A stretch of DNA of 64,000 nucleotides from Flaviflexus sp. (GCA_030537635.1 JAUNVM010000007.1:1-64000), one strand, 5' to 3'; positions 38,247-47,256 are shown, numbered from the stretch's first letter. Translations and numbers: made by a program. Notes: generated by a model not told the origin, from the sequence alone.

Positions 38247-38669
38247 CTACTCAGCCTGATCGGGATTGATGCCGGGATCGCATTCGGCGATGAAGTCGGT
38301 GAGACGGTGCACCTCAGCGGTCTCTCCGATGGCGCGGGCGGCGCGACGCAGCGCCACGAGTGCGGAGAGGAAGCCCCGGTTGGGCTCGTGGCTGGCCGGC
38401 ACGGGGCCGCGCCCGCGCCAGCCAGCGGCCCGCAGCGCGTCCAGGCCCCGGTGGTAGCCGACCCGAGCATAGGCATAGGAGGCGAGCACGTCTCCGGCCT
38501 GCCATGCGGTCTCGGCGACGGCCGCCCACGCGGTGGGAGAGGCGGGATGATCGGCCGCTACCCGGGCGGGATCGTTCCCGGCGAGGGCCCGGCGGATTGC
38601 CGAATCATCGGCGAGCTGGGTGGGCTCGGTGGGCCCCGGGGTGGACTTACCGGCGATCGGTAGCTTCAC
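38247..38669 (-). CDS. DUF3151 family protein
   Basis: The 140-residue protein contains ASYAYARVGYHRGLDALRAAGW and GPVPASHEPNRGFLSAL, the hallmark of the actinobacterial DUF3151 family. The function is unknown. The GTG 38669 with GGAGAG upstream is the best start. It overlaps the end of helD by 23 nt, so the two are coupled. Confidence 0.88.
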   Translation of the reverse strand: MKLPIAGKSTPGPTEPTQLADDSAIRRALAGNDPARVAADHPASPTAWAAVAETAWQAGDVLASYAYARVGYHRGLDALRAAGWRGRGPVPASHEPNRGFLSALVALRRAARAIGETAEVHRLTDFIAECDPGINPDQAE

Positions 38670-40731
38670 GGTGCTCTCCTTCCACGAGAACAAGGTGCTG
38701 GGTGGGTCGGGTCATGGCGACGTAGAGATCGCCGGGGGCGCGGATGGGTCCGGGCAGGATGACGCTGTCATATTCGAGGCCCTTCGCCTCGCGCGGTGTC
38801 ATGACGTGGACCTGCGGATGATCGATGCTTGGCGGGTTCTCGGCGATGATGGCGAGCAGGCCCCGGCCCGCCCCGTAGTGCTCATCGAGAAAGGCCAGCT
38901 CGGACTCGATGGCCTCGTCGAGGGTGGCGGCGGTGCGCAGCGAACCGTCCACCGAGCGCACCGGACTCACCGGATGGGCGAGCTCGATACCCCGCACGGC
39001 CATGGCCTCTTCGGCGGCGGCGAGCACCTCGGCGGGGGTGCGATACGAGATCGTCAGCACCTCCTGTCGCATCTTCTTAGCCAAGGGGCCCAGCAGGGCC
39101 GGCCAGCCGCCCTCGGGAGCCCCGCCCGGGCGCTGGTCCAGATCGCCGACGATGGTGAGGGAGTGGGCCGGGCAGCGACGCCCCACCATGCGCCACGCCA
39201 GAGGTGACAGCTCCTGGGCCTCGTCGACGACGATGTGACCGTACGTCCAGGTCCGATCACGAGCCGCCCGGACCGCGAGCGGCTCATGGGCCCGCGCGGG
39301 CCGCATGCGCTCGGCAAGCATAGCGGCGTCGACAATGCCGCCGCCGAGATTCATCCCGGAGATGGCCGCCTCGGCGTATTTCTCAAGGTCATCATCCTCC
39401 CGGGGCGCCCGTGGTGTCTCGCCGAGCAGTTCGGCCAGCTCGTCGAGCAACGGAATGTCGGCCTCGGTGAGTTCGCTACCGCGCGGGCGGGTAATGGCGG
39501 CGATGTCCTGCGCGGTCAGCTCGGGGGCGAGCCGGGAGAGCAGATCGGGGTGGGCGAGCAGATGATCGAGCAGCCAGCGCGGCGTGGCCGGCAGCCAGTG
39601 GCTGTTGACTGTGCGGCGCACCTCATCGGTGGAGGCAATGTCGGCGGTGAGCCAATCCCCGCCCTCGGCCTGCCGCTCATAGGCGCCTGCCAGCTCGGCG
39701 ATGATCGTCTTCGCGTAGGTGGCCCAGGCCGCATTGTGCGCGCGTCCGGTCCGCCGAGCCACCGCCTGGGCCCGCTCAATCATCTCCGGCGTGATCTCCA
39801 GGTTGACCGAGGCGACCCGGACCTTGACGGGGGAGGACAGCGGGCGCACGAGATAGCGCACCGCCCGGCGGGCAATCTTTTCCCAGGCGAGGCGGCCCTT
39901 GATCTCGGTTGCTTGAGCATCATCCGTCCCGGTTGGGGTGACCCCGGGGAGGAGCTGGGCAATCGTCGTGGAAACCACCCCGGATTCGCCGAGGGAGGGC
40001 AGGACCTTGGAGATGTAGGAGAGGAAGGAGGCGGACGGGCCGAGAATGAGGACACCGGAGCGGGCCAGGCGGGCCCGCTGTGCGTACAGCAGGTAGGCCG
40101 CCCGGTGGAGGGCGACCGCGGTCTTGCCGGTTCCGGGCCCGCCCTGGACGAGCAGCACCCCGTCCCCGTCGGCGCGGATGATGCGGTCCTGCTCGGCTTG
40201 AATGGTGGAGACAATGTCGCCCATCGACGCGTCGCGGGCTCGGCCCAATGAGGCGAGCAGGGCGCCCTCCCCGGTGAGGGAGAGCCGGGAGATCTTGGCG
40301 GTTTCCGAGGTGAGCAGCTCATCCTCGACCGAGGTGACGGTGCGCCCCCGGGTCTGGATGTGCCGGCGGCGGATCATGCCGAGGGGATGCTTGGCTGTCG
40401 CCCGGTAGAAGGCGCTCGCCTGCGGTGCCCGCCAATCCAACAGCAGCACCTCGTGATTCGCATCGCGTAGGCCGATGCGGCCGATGTGGTGGGATCCCCC
40501 GTCAGCATCGTCGAGCCGGCCGAGGACAAGCTGATGGCGGACGTGGCTCAGCCGGTTGAGTTCGTCTTCATACGTGGCGGCAAATGAGTCGCGCTGAAAG
40601 GCATCGACCGGATTATCGCGGTCTCCGGTGAGCCGAATCGCCGCCAGTTCATGGCGATATTGGGCGATGAGTTCGTCCAGGCGGCGGTACGCTTGATCGA
40701 CGTACTGCTGCTCCTCGGTAATCGGGTCCAT
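38647..40731 (-). CDS. helD: HelD-family RNA polymerase-associated ATPase (UvrD-like)
   Basis: The 694-residue superfamily 1 ATPase has an N-terminal coiled-coil arm (EEQQYVDQAYRRLDELIAQY), Walker A QGGPGTGKTAVALHRAAYLL, Walker B IVVDEAQELSPLAW, VGDLDQRPGG, and the C-terminal motifs TPREAKGLEYDSVIL and YVAMTRPTQHLVLVE. HelD/HelR proteins pull RNA polymerase off stalled complexes, and the actinobacterial class can protect from rifamycins. GGAGGGAG precedes ATG 40731. First gene of a four-gene minus-strand cluster. Confidence 0.92.
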   Translation of the reverse strand: MDPITEEQQYVDQAYRRLDELIAQYRHELAAIRLTGDRDNPVDAFQRDSFAATYEDELNRLSHVRHQLVLGRLDDADGGSHHIGRIGLRDANHEVLLLDWRAPQASAFYRATAKHPLGMIRRRHIQTRGRTVTSVEDELLTSETAKISRLSLTGEGALLASLGRARDASMGDIVSTIQAEQDRIIRADGDGVLLVQGGPGTGKTAVALHRAAYLLYAQRARLARSGVLILGPSASFLSYISKVLPSLGESGVVSTTIAQLLPGVTPTGTDDAQATEIKGRLAWEKIARRAVRYLVRPLSSPVKVRVASVNLEITPEMIERAQAVARRTGRAHNAAWATYAKTIIAELAGAYERQAEGGDWLTADIASTDEVRRTVNSHWLPATPRWLLDHLLAHPDLLSRLAPELTAQDIAAITRPRGSELTEADIPLLDELAELLGETPRAPREDDDLEKYAEAAISGMNLGGGIVDAAMLAERMRPARAHEPLAVRAARDRTWTYGHIVVDEAQELSPLAWRMVGRRCPAHSLTIVGDLDQRPGGAPEGGWPALLGPLAKKMRQEVLTISYRTPAEVLAAAEEAMAVRGIELAHPVSPVRSVDGSLRTAATLDEAIESELAFLDEHYGAGRGLLAIIAENPPSIDHPQVHVMTPREAKGLEYDSVILPGPIRAPGDLYVAMTRPTQHLVLVEGEHREATDRR

Positions 40732-40808
40732 TCTCCCTCCAGATGGATTGGGCCTACAATTATCGTTGAAGACAGGCGTCGTTGTCACCTACGAAGCGGA
40801 GGAGGAAC

Positions 40809-41717
40809 GTGGCTGACCTGCTGGAATTCGCATCGGATCCCGATGAAACCCCGATCCAGATCTCGACCCTCATCTGCGCAATTGAGGGAAATCCTTCGGA
40901 TGCTGGAGGGATTTGCGGTGCGCTCACCCAGACGATTGGTGAGGGCGAACTCATTGCTTCTTTCGACCCGGATCTCATTTTCGACTTCCGGGCCGAGCGC
41001 CCCGTCATCGCCTTCGAGAACGGCGCAATGACGAAGATGGTGGATCCGCGACTTGATGTTTATCTGCTCACCGACCTCGAGGGGGACAAGTTCCTCCTGC
41101 TCAAGGGCAATGAGCCCGATCTGCGCTGGCATTCGCTAGCCGAGGGGGTTCTGCAGATCGCCACCCAGTTCGCCATCGAGAAGTTCTACGCGGTTGGCGG
41201 GCTCGGCTCCGGGATTCCGCACACCCGCCCGGTCGATCTGCTCGTGCGCAGCTACGATCGGCCCGATCCGCATCACCAGTCGAGCTACATGCAGTCGGTC
41301 GGCTTTGCCGAATTCCTCGTCTATGCGCTTGGTACCGCCGGCCTGGATACCTCCTCAATCATGGCGCGGGTGCCCTTCTATCTCGCGAACTCCGTCTATG
41401 CCCAGGCGGCCGGTGCGGTCGTCACCTACCTGTCGGAGGACTCCGGCCTCGCGCTGCCGCTGGGCGATCTTGAGCGAGTGGCCGACATTGAGGGATCGCA
41501 GATCGACACGGCCTTCGCCGACCAGCCAGAATTCAGCAAGCTGGTGGCCAGCCTCGAGGAGGACTACGACACTGACGGCCCCGGATCGGCCTTCATCATC
41601 CCCACCGAGAAGAAGGATGAGATTCCCTCGGCCGACGAGATCGGGGCCGCCGCCGAGCAGTTCCTCGCCCGCCGGCCCGGACGTAAACGCGGCAGGCACA
41701 TCAAGCGAGACACGTGA
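40809..41717 (+). CDS. PAC2 (proteasome assembly chaperone-like) family protein
   Basis: The 302-residue protein matches actinobacterial PAC2 proteins: LICAIEGNPSDAGG at the start, DFRAERPVIAFENG, the strand VGGLGSGIPHTRP and VPFYLANSVYAQAAGAVV. The biological role in bacteria is not settled. GTG 40809 follows GGAGGAGG by 5 nt. An upstream TTG would add nine basic residues and is rejected. The stop overlaps the MFS start. Confidence 0.88.
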   Translation: MADLLEFASDPDETPIQISTLICAIEGNPSDAGGICGALTQTIGEGELIASFDPDLIFDFRAERPVIAFENGAMTKMVDPRLDVYLLTDLEGDKFLLLKGNEPDLRWHSLAEGVLQIATQFAIEKFYAVGGLGSGIPHTRPVDLLVRSYDRPDPHHQSSYMQSVGFAEFLVYALGTAGLDTSSIMARVPFYLANSVYAQAAGAVVTYLSEDSGLALPLGDLERVADIEGSQIDTAFADQPEFSKLVASLEEDYDTDGPGSAFIIPTEKKDEIPSADEIGAAAEQFLARRPGRKRGRHIKRDT

Positions 41718-43075
41718 GTCTACGCATTTGGTTGACCGCGCTGGCCGTGTACATCATGGCGATCGCGGGTCGCACCAGCTTTGGCATTGCCTCCCCGGTG
41801 GCCCTGGAGAGATTCGATATCTCCGCCGCGCAGCTCTCCCTCTTCACCGTCATCCAGCTGGGTGTCTACGCGGCCGCCCAGGTTCCCGTAGGCCTGCTGC
41901 TCGACCGGCTCGGCTCCCGGCGCATCCTCACCATCGGGGCGCTCATTCTCGCCGGCGGCCAGGCCTGGCTCGCCTTCGCCGGCAGTTATCCGAGCGCGCT
42001 CGGCGCCCGCATCTTCATCGGCCTGGGGGACGCCACCGCCTTCATCGCCGTCCTGCGCCTCATCCCGCAGTGGTTCGCCCCGCGCCACGTCCCCATGTTC
42101 ACCCAGCTCACCGGCATCCTCGGCCAGCTCGGCCAGGTCATCTCCTCCCTCCCCTTCGCCTATGCCCTGGCCAAGGCCGGATGGACCGTCGCCTTCACCG
42201 GGCTTGCGCTCGGCGGGGCGGGCCTCGCCCTGCTCGCCGCCCTCCTTATTCGTGACCGCACCGAGGAATCCGCACAGACCACGGGAATGTCCGAGGCCTT
42301 CCGTCATCCCGGCACCTGGCTGGGATTTTGGACGCACTTCCTCCTCGGCTTTCCCATGAACGTCTTCCTCCTGCTGTGGGGCGTGCCCATGATGATCGCG
42401 AACGGTATGACCGAGGCGAGCGCCTCCGCCCTTCTCATCGTCGGCTCCATCGCCGGCATTGGCGCCGGTCCGGCGCTCGCGGTCCTCATTGCCCGTCACC
42501 CGCTGCGCCGCTCCTGGCTGGTGCTCGGCATTCTTGCCCTCGTCGTGGCCGCCTGGGGATATCTGCTTTTCCTGCCCCGGCCGATTGCCCCCATCGAATT
42601 TGCCGGCCTGCTCATCGTTCTTGCCATCTGCGGGGCCGGATCGGCCATCGGCTTTGACTATGCGCGCACGTCGGTGCCCCTGTCCCGCCTCGGCTCGGCC
42701 AATGGCATTGTCAATCAGGGCGGCTTCATCGCCTCCCTCACCTCCGCCTACCTCATCGGCCTCGTGCTCGACTGGCGCGCACCTTCCGGGAATCTGGGCC
42801 GGGACGACTTCCGGGTCGCCATGACCGTGCAGCTGGCCGTCGTCGCCGTCGGCCTTATCGGCTTTATGCGTCAGCGGAGGCGGACGAGGGAGCGGATGGC
42901 GCGGGAGGGGACCCGGGTTCCCCCGGTTCGCGAGGTGATTGATCGGCTGCGCCGCGAGCGTCGTGAAACGGCGCTGCGGAAGGAACAAGACCGGAAAAGA
43001 CGCGGACCGGCAGGGGAAGCTTACGAACCTCGCGCTCCACATTCGGCCAGGGACGCTGGCTCGCCCCGATCGTGA
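41714..43075 (+). CDS. Major facilitator superfamily transporter
   Basis: The 453-residue protein has about 12 hydrophobic helices, including the motif-A-like loop GLLLDRLGSRRILTIG after helix 2. The substrate is unknown. After the last helix (about residue 385) a charged tail of nearly 70 residues follows (RQRRRTRERMAREG). The last 212 bp overlap the opposite-strand spermidine-synthase-like gene. The GTG start overlaps the PAC2 stop. Confidence 0.85.
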   Translation: MSLRIWLTALAVYIMAIAGRTSFGIASPVALERFDISAAQLSLFTVIQLGVYAAAQVPVGLLLDRLGSRRILTIGALILAGGQAWLAFAGSYPSALGARIFIGLGDATAFIAVLRLIPQWFAPRHVPMFTQLTGILGQLGQVISSLPFAYALAKAGWTVAFTGLALGGAGLALLAALLIRDRTEESAQTTGMSEAFRHPGTWLGFWTHFLLGFPMNVFLLLWGVPMMIANGMTEASASALLIVGSIAGIGAGPALAVLIARHPLRRSWLVLGILALVVAAWGYLLFLPRPIAPIEFAGLLIVLAICGAGSAIGFDYARTSVPLSRLGSANGIVNQGGFIASLTSAYLIGLVLDWRAPSGNLGRDDFRVAMTVQLAVVAVGLIGFMRQRRRTRERMAREGTRVPPVREVIDRLRRERRETALRKEQDRKRRGPAGEAYEPRAPHSARDAGSPRS

Positions 43076-43691
43076 TGTTGCCGAGCCGCTTACCCGAGTA
43101 GACGGCCGGATCACCGAGTGCCACAACGTGCTTAAAGGTAAGCAGCAGGGCCGCGAGTTCCTCCTTGACGTTCGCCCCCGCATTGACGATATAGGCGCCG
43201 TCATCGGCGAGGGCGGCTCGGGCCGAGGCCGCCGCCTCGAGGGTTTGCAGATGGACGGGAACGTGGCCGGCAATAAAAGCATCGCGAACTATGATCTGCC
43301 AGCCCCTGCCCGCCTGGGAATCGAGCACCCGCCGACCATCGCCGACCCGGATCCTCAGCCGCGGGCTGCGGGGTAGATCGAACCAGTCGCGCACCCGAGC
43401 GGCAAGGATCTTATCGGCCTCCACCGCCAGCTGCCGGGAGTTGGGGCGGTCGGCCTCCAGTGCATTGGGTAGCGCGCAGGCGGCCGCCCCCAGGTGGAGG
43501 GCACGCAGCGGAGCCGGGGGAGGGAACAGCGCGTCGATGAGTAGCCGCATGTGCTGCATGTACTCGAACTCGAGATAGGACGGATCGGCTGCGTCAATGG
43601 CAGAGGAGGGCACTCCGTCGAGATAAAGTGTGGTGAGTGAGGGCCGCGTGCGGTCGCTGACCAGCTGCGCGGTGCCGAATGAGGTATCCAC
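42864..43691 (-). CDS. Spermidine synthase-like SAM-binding fold protein
   Basis: The 275-residue protein has a spermidine-synthase-type Rossmann region: YLEFEYMQHMRLLIDALFPP before the glycine motif LHLGAAACALPNAL, then LAVEADKILAARVRDWF and RVGDGRRVL. This is the common actinobacterial spermidine-synthase-like family, and polyamine synthesis is not established. The C-terminal 35 residues are Pro/Ser/Ala-rich and lie antisense to the MFS tail. The GTG start has TACCCT 6 nt upstream and no ribosome binding site. It diverges from dinB. Confidence 0.8.
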   Translation of the reverse strand: MDTSFGTAQLVSDRTRPSLTTLYLDGVPSSAIDAADPSYLEFEYMQHMRLLIDALFPPPAPLRALHLGAAACALPNALEADRPNSRQLAVEADKILAARVRDWFDLPRSPRLRIRVGDGRRVLDSQAGRGWQIIVRDAFIAGHVPVHLQTLEAAASARAALADDGAYIVNAGANVKEELAALLLTFKHVVALGDPAVYSGKRLGNITIGASQRPWPNVEREVRKLPLPVRVFSGLVPSAAPFHDARGAADQSPREPGEPGSPPAPSAPSSASADA

Positions 43692-43697
43692 AGCCCC

Positions 43698-43703
43698 AGG
43701 GTA
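43698..43703 (-). promoter_or_regulatory. -10-like hexamer TACCCT, 6 nt before the spermidine synthase-like start
   Basis: The minus strand reads TACCCT, GGGGCT and then GTG, in the 24-bp gap that also holds the dinB ribosome binding site. Confidence 0.5.
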
Positions 43704-43715
43704 TACGGAGGAGTC

Positions 43716-44948
43716 ATGTCACGCGGACCGCGCGGGGATTCGGTGCGCCGCTCGTGGGGCACCGATGACTCCGGTACGCCGATTCTCCACGTCGACATGG
43801 ATGCCTTCTTCGTCGAGGTCGAGCTTCTTGAGCGCCCCCACCTACGCGGCCTGCCGATCGCCGTCGGCGGCTCGGAGCGCGGTGTCATCTCCTCCGCTTC
43901 CTACGAGGCCCGGCGCTTCGGCGTGAACTCGGCCATGCCGGTTGCGCGGGCCAAGCAGCTGTGCCCCGATCTCATCATCATTCCCACGACCTCGGGCAAA
44001 TACTCCGCCGTCTCGGCACGGATTATGGAGATCCTGCGCGCCGCCACCCCGCTCGTCGAGCAGGTGTCGGTCGATGAGGCCTTCCTCGATGTCTCGCTTG
44101 ACGCCAAGCGCACCCCCACCCAGATCGCGGCGGACCTGCGGGCCAAGATCCGCGCCGCCGAGCGGGTTCCCGCCTCGATCGGCATTGCCGCCACCAAACA
44201 CGTGGCCAAGATTGCCTCCGCCCATGCCAAACCCGACGGCGTACTCCTCGTGCCCAAGCAGGCCACCTCAGACTTCCTCCTCGAGCTGCCCCTCGGCGCC
44301 ATGTGGGGCGTGGGCTCAGCCACCCTGGCCAAGCTGGAGCGGGCCGGACTCACCTCCGTTGCCGACATCCGCGCCTTGCGCCGCCGCGACCTCGAATCCC
44401 TGCTCGGACTCAACGGCGGGCATCTGTGGGATCTTGCCCACGGCATCGACCCGCGGCCCGTGGTGACGAGCCGGGAGGAGAAGTCGATCGGCAAAGAGGA
44501 AACCTACTTCGACCTGCTCACCACCCGTGACGAGGTGGCCGCCCGGATGCTTCATCAGGCGCATGAATGCGCGAGCCGGCTGCGGGCGCGGGGGTGGCTG
44601 GCTCGCACCGTCACCATTAAGGTGCGCGACGCCTCCTTTCACACCATCACCCGCTCGCATACGATGACCGCGCCCACCCAGCTTGCTCGGGAGATCTACC
44701 GGGTGGCCGACTCGCTGCTCGTCATGCCGCCGAGCGGGGTTCGCCTCATCGGAGTCCGGGTTGAGGGGCTCGTGCGCTCGGCGGGGACGCAGGGGCAGCT
44801 GGGTGACAACGGACGCACCGAGCAGGCTGAACGCGCCCTGGACTCCATCCGGGAAAAGTTCGGGCGAGGCCTCGTCCTTCCCGGAACTCTCCTACCGCCA
44901 ACAGAGGGAAGCGGGTATGATGGACAGCGACCTGAGCTAAGGGAGTGA
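43716..44948 (+). CDS. dinB: DNA polymerase IV
   Basis: The 410-residue Y-family translesion polymerase has HVDMDAFFVEVELLERP, AVGGSERGVISSASYEARRFGV, the catalytic SVDEAFLDVS and a little-finger domain. The C-terminal QRPELRE does not contain the usual QLxLF clamp-binding motif in a form I recognise. GGAGGAG precedes ATG 43716. I see no SOS box upstream. The next gene starts within or just after its stop. Confidence 0.93.
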   Translation: MSRGPRGDSVRRSWGTDDSGTPILHVDMDAFFVEVELLERPHLRGLPIAVGGSERGVISSASYEARRFGVNSAMPVARAKQLCPDLIIIPTTSGKYSAVSARIMEILRAATPLVEQVSVDEAFLDVSLDAKRTPTQIAADLRAKIRAAERVPASIGIAATKHVAKIASAHAKPDGVLLVPKQATSDFLLELPLGAMWGVGSATLAKLERAGLTSVADIRALRRRDLESLLGLNGGHLWDLAHGIDPRPVVTSREEKSIGKEETYFDLLTTRDEVAARMLHQAHECASRLRARGWLARTVTIKVRDASFHTITRSHTMTAPTQLAREIYRVADSLLVMPPSGVRLIGVRVEGLVRSAGTQGQLGDNGRTEQAERALDSIREKFGRGLVLPGTLLPPTEGSGYDGQRPELRE

Positions 44949-44950
44949 CT

Positions 44951-45319
44951 ATGGCCCTGTCTGAATACGAGCAAAAGATGCTCGCGCAGCTGGAGGCCCA
45001 GCTCAAGGATGAGGATCCGCAGCTGGCCGAGACGTTCACGCCTCCGCGTCAAATTTCTCTGCGTCGCCTCGTCTTTGGCATCTTCGCCATCGTCGCCGGC
45101 ATCGCCGTCCTCGTCGGCGGCGTCTCAACCCGCTGGTGGTGGCTCGGCGTTATCGGTTTCGGCATCATGCTCGCCGGTACCCTCTACATGTTCTCCGGGA
45201 CGGGGGAGTCCGCCCCGGCCGCGCAGCAGCCCCGCCGCCCCAAGCCGCCGCGCTCTTCCTTCATGGACAAGCAGGCCGAGCTCTGGGAGCGCCGCCGCGA
45301 ACAGGGACCCGACCGCTAA
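44951..45319 (+). CDS. DUF3040 family membrane protein
   Basis: The 122-residue protein begins MALSEYEQKMLAQLEAQL, the DUF3040 signature. Two hydrophobic helices follow (about 40-80) and then a basic tail. It is found upstream of mraZ in actinobacteria and its function is unknown. ATG 44951 has AGGGAG 5 nt upstream. A GTG at 44945 overlapping the dinB stop is an alternative. Confidence 0.88.
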   Translation: MALSEYEQKMLAQLEAQLKDEDPQLAETFTPPRQISLRRLVFGIFAIVAGIAVLVGGVSTRWWWLGVIGFGIMLAGTLYMFSGTGESAPAAQQPRRPKPPRSSFMDKQAELWERRREQGPDR

Positions 45320-45335
45320 TCCGGCCCTCCCATTC

Positions 45336-45359
45336 ACCCGCCCGCAAGGGCGGGTTTTT
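45336..45359 (+). terminator. Rho-independent terminator after DUF3040
   Basis: An 8-bp stem (45336-45343 with 45348-45355, GCAA loop) is followed by TTTTT. It isolates the dcw cluster from the dinB unit. Confidence 0.85.
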
Positions 45360-45740
45360 CTATTCCCGAGACCGAGCTGATCCCGCCCTGGACCGAACTA
45401 GTGTGGAGCCGGTCGCGATCTCACGAGAGCTAGCCGCCATCTCGGCCTTGAGGTAGCGACGGGCCACAGCGCCGGTCCGCACCTCCACATCCCGAGGGCG
45501 TCGCAGCGGACCCACTGAGCCGTCCCCACTGTGCTCCACCGGGCCGATCCACTGCGCTCCCCGCACGGGTCTTTCGGTGCGAGCACGGGCGTTGGCGGAC
45601 GTTGAGCGAGTGCGGCGAGTGCCCAGAAAACCTGTTTTAAGCCGGGTTCGATAAGGGGCTGGGGAGAATTTCCCTCCACGCGACTTTCTCTTGATATCTA
45701 GCTGAAAATCTTAAACTCTCCGGCCATTTATGCTTGCTCG
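45360..45740. other. Non-coding region before the mraZ promoter
   Basis: Roughly 380 bp without a credible gene. The first 300 bp are G+C-rich with no recognised motif. From about 45640 the sequence turns A/T-richer (TTGATATC, AAAATCTTAAA). The likely mraZ promoter is here, with TATGCT at 45729-45734 a candidate -10. The -35 is unclear. Confidence 0.4.
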
Positions 45741-45785
45741 TGGGGGGAAGTGGGGTAAAGTGGTGGGCAATGAGGGGAGGTGGGA
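45740..45785 (+). promoter_or_regulatory. 10-bp-phased MraZ-type TGGG box array
   Basis: Five decamers in exact 10-bp register begin at 45741 TGGGG, 45751 TGGGG, 45761 TGGTG, 45771 TGAGG and 45781 TGGGA, each (except the fourth) after a G. MraZ is known to bind direct TGGGN repeats with 10-bp spacing upstream of its own gene. The array ends at the ribosome binding site of mraZ, so binding would also cover the transcript start. Confidence 0.75.
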
Positions 45786-45789
45786 TCAG

Positions 45790-46221
45790 ATGTTCCTCGG
45801 CACGTACGAACCCAAGCTTGACGACAAGGGGCGCCTGATTCTGCCTGCCAAGTATCGCGACCAGCTCGCCGATGGCCTCGTCATCACGCGCGGCCAAGAG
45901 CGGTGTCTGTTTGTGTTCCCCATGGAGGAATTCATTCGGATGCAGGAGCAGGCCCGCCAGGCGCCGCTGTCGAACCGGGAATCGCGCAACTATCTGCGTG
46001 TTTTTCTCTCCGGTGCGGCGGATCAGGAGCCGGATCGTCAGGGGCGGATCTCCGTACCGGCGAATCTGCGGGACTATGCCGGGCTAGAGCGCGAGCTCAC
46101 CGTCATCGGCGCCGGGAACCGGGTGGAGATCTGGGACCGGGCAGCGTGGGCGGCCTTCCTCGCCGAGCAGGAGCAGGTCTTCGCCGAGCGCGACGAGGAA
46201 GTCATTCCAGGAGTGTTGTAG
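45790..46221 (+). CDS. mraZ: Transcriptional regulator MraZ
   Basis: The 143-residue protein has two MraZ/SpoVT-AbrB half-domains, [23 protein letters not shown] at the start and [16 protein letters not shown] at about 80-100. It forms a DNA-binding ring and represses the dcw operon. ATG 45790 is chosen because [15 protein letters not shown] is the family N-terminus. An upstream frame from 45730 would start inside the operator. Confidence 0.96.
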   Translation: MFLGTYEPKLDDKGRLILPAKYRDQLADGLVITRGQERCLFVFPMEEFIRMQEQARQAPLSNRESRNYLRVFLSGAADQEPDRQGRISVPANLRDYAGLERELTVIGAGNRVEIWDRAAWAAFLAEQEQVFAERDEEVIPGVL

Positions 46222-46314
46222 GACGAGCGGTGGTCTCCGCCCGTGGTTCTGGCTGAATTCCCCACAGCCAGAGATACGGGAGGGGGCCACTGCCCGAATC
46301 GGAAAGGAGGGGCC

Positions 46315-47256
46315 ATGGTGGGAGCCGAACAGCTGCACATCCCGGTCATGCGGGACGCGTGCCTGGATCTGCTCGCGCCCGCGCTGGCCGGCCCCGCACT
46401 CCTTATCGACTGCACGCTCGGTATGGGCGGGCACACCGAGGCCGCGCTGCAACGATTCCCCGAGCTTCGGGTCATTGGCATCGACCGCGATCCGGAGGCC
46501 CTTGCTCTGGCGGGTGAGCGGTTGGCTCCCTTCGGGGATCGGTTCACCGCCGTCAAATCCGGATTCGAGTCCATCGCCGATATTGCCCCCGAGGCGCCCC
46601 GCGGCATTCTCATGGACCTCGGCGTCTCCTCCCTTCAGCTGGATGACGCTGGCCGCGGTTTCGCCTACGCCCAGGATGGGCCGGTGGATATGCGGATGGA
46701 CCCGACGTCGGGAATCCCGGCGGCCGCCTTCCTGGGTTCGGCCAGCCACGGCGAGATCGCCCGCGTGATCTCCACCTACGGTGAAGAGCGCTTCGCCGGC
46801 AAGATCGCCTCGGCGATTGTGCGCCACCCGCGTCGCGGCGAGCTCACCACGGGGGAGCTGGCCGAGCTCGTACGCGAGGCCATTCCCGCCCCCGCCCGGC
46901 GCACCGGCGGACATCCTGCCAAGCGCACTTTCCAGGCTCTACGCATCCACGTCAACGACGAGCTGGGCCAGCTGGAGCGTGGACTCGCCGGAGCCCTCGA
47001 CGTCTTGGCCCTGGGTGGCCGCATTGTCGTCGAGTCCTACCACTCCCTCGAGGACCGCATCGTCAAGCGGACCCTCGCCGCCCACGCCACCACCTCAACC
47101 CCGCTCGACTTGCCGGTCCAGGCGGAGGAGCCGCCGCTGAGGCTGCTCACACGGGGCGCACTCAAGGCGCCCGAGGACGAAGTCCGTGCCAATCCCCGAT
47201 CCGCGTCGGTGCGCGTGCGCGCAGCCGAGAAACGAACCGAAGGACCGATCTCATGA
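46315..47256 (+). CDS. rsmH: 16S rRNA (cytosine1402-N4)-methyltransferase
   Basis: The 313-residue protein has HIPVMRDACLDLL, the SAM motif IDCTLGMGGHTEA, MDLGVSSLQLDDAGRGFAY, PVDMRMD, and KRTFQALRIHVNDELGQLE and VVESYHSLEDRIVKR near the end. It methylates C1402 in the ribosomal P site. AAAGGAGG precedes ATG 46315. The stop overlaps ftsL (ATGA). Confidence 0.97.
   Translation: MVGAEQLHIPVMRDACLDLLAPALAGPALLIDCTLGMGGHTEAALQRFPELRVIGIDRDPEALALAGERLAPFGDRFTAVKSGFESIADIAPEAPRGILMDLGVSSLQLDDAGRGFAYAQDGPVDMRMDPTSGIPAAAFLGSASHGEIARVISTYGEERFAGKIASAIVRHPRRGELTTGELAELVREAIPAPARRTGGHPAKRTFQALRIHVNDELGQLERGLAGALDVLALGGRIVVESYHSLEDRIVKRTLAAHATTSTPLDLPVQAEEPPLRLLTRGALKAPEDEVRANPRSASVRVRAAEKRTEGPIS

Noticed and set aside
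45640..45662. GGGTTCGAT resembling a tRNA T-loop
   Set aside because: The flanking bases do not form the T stem and no acceptor, D or anticodon arm can be built around it.
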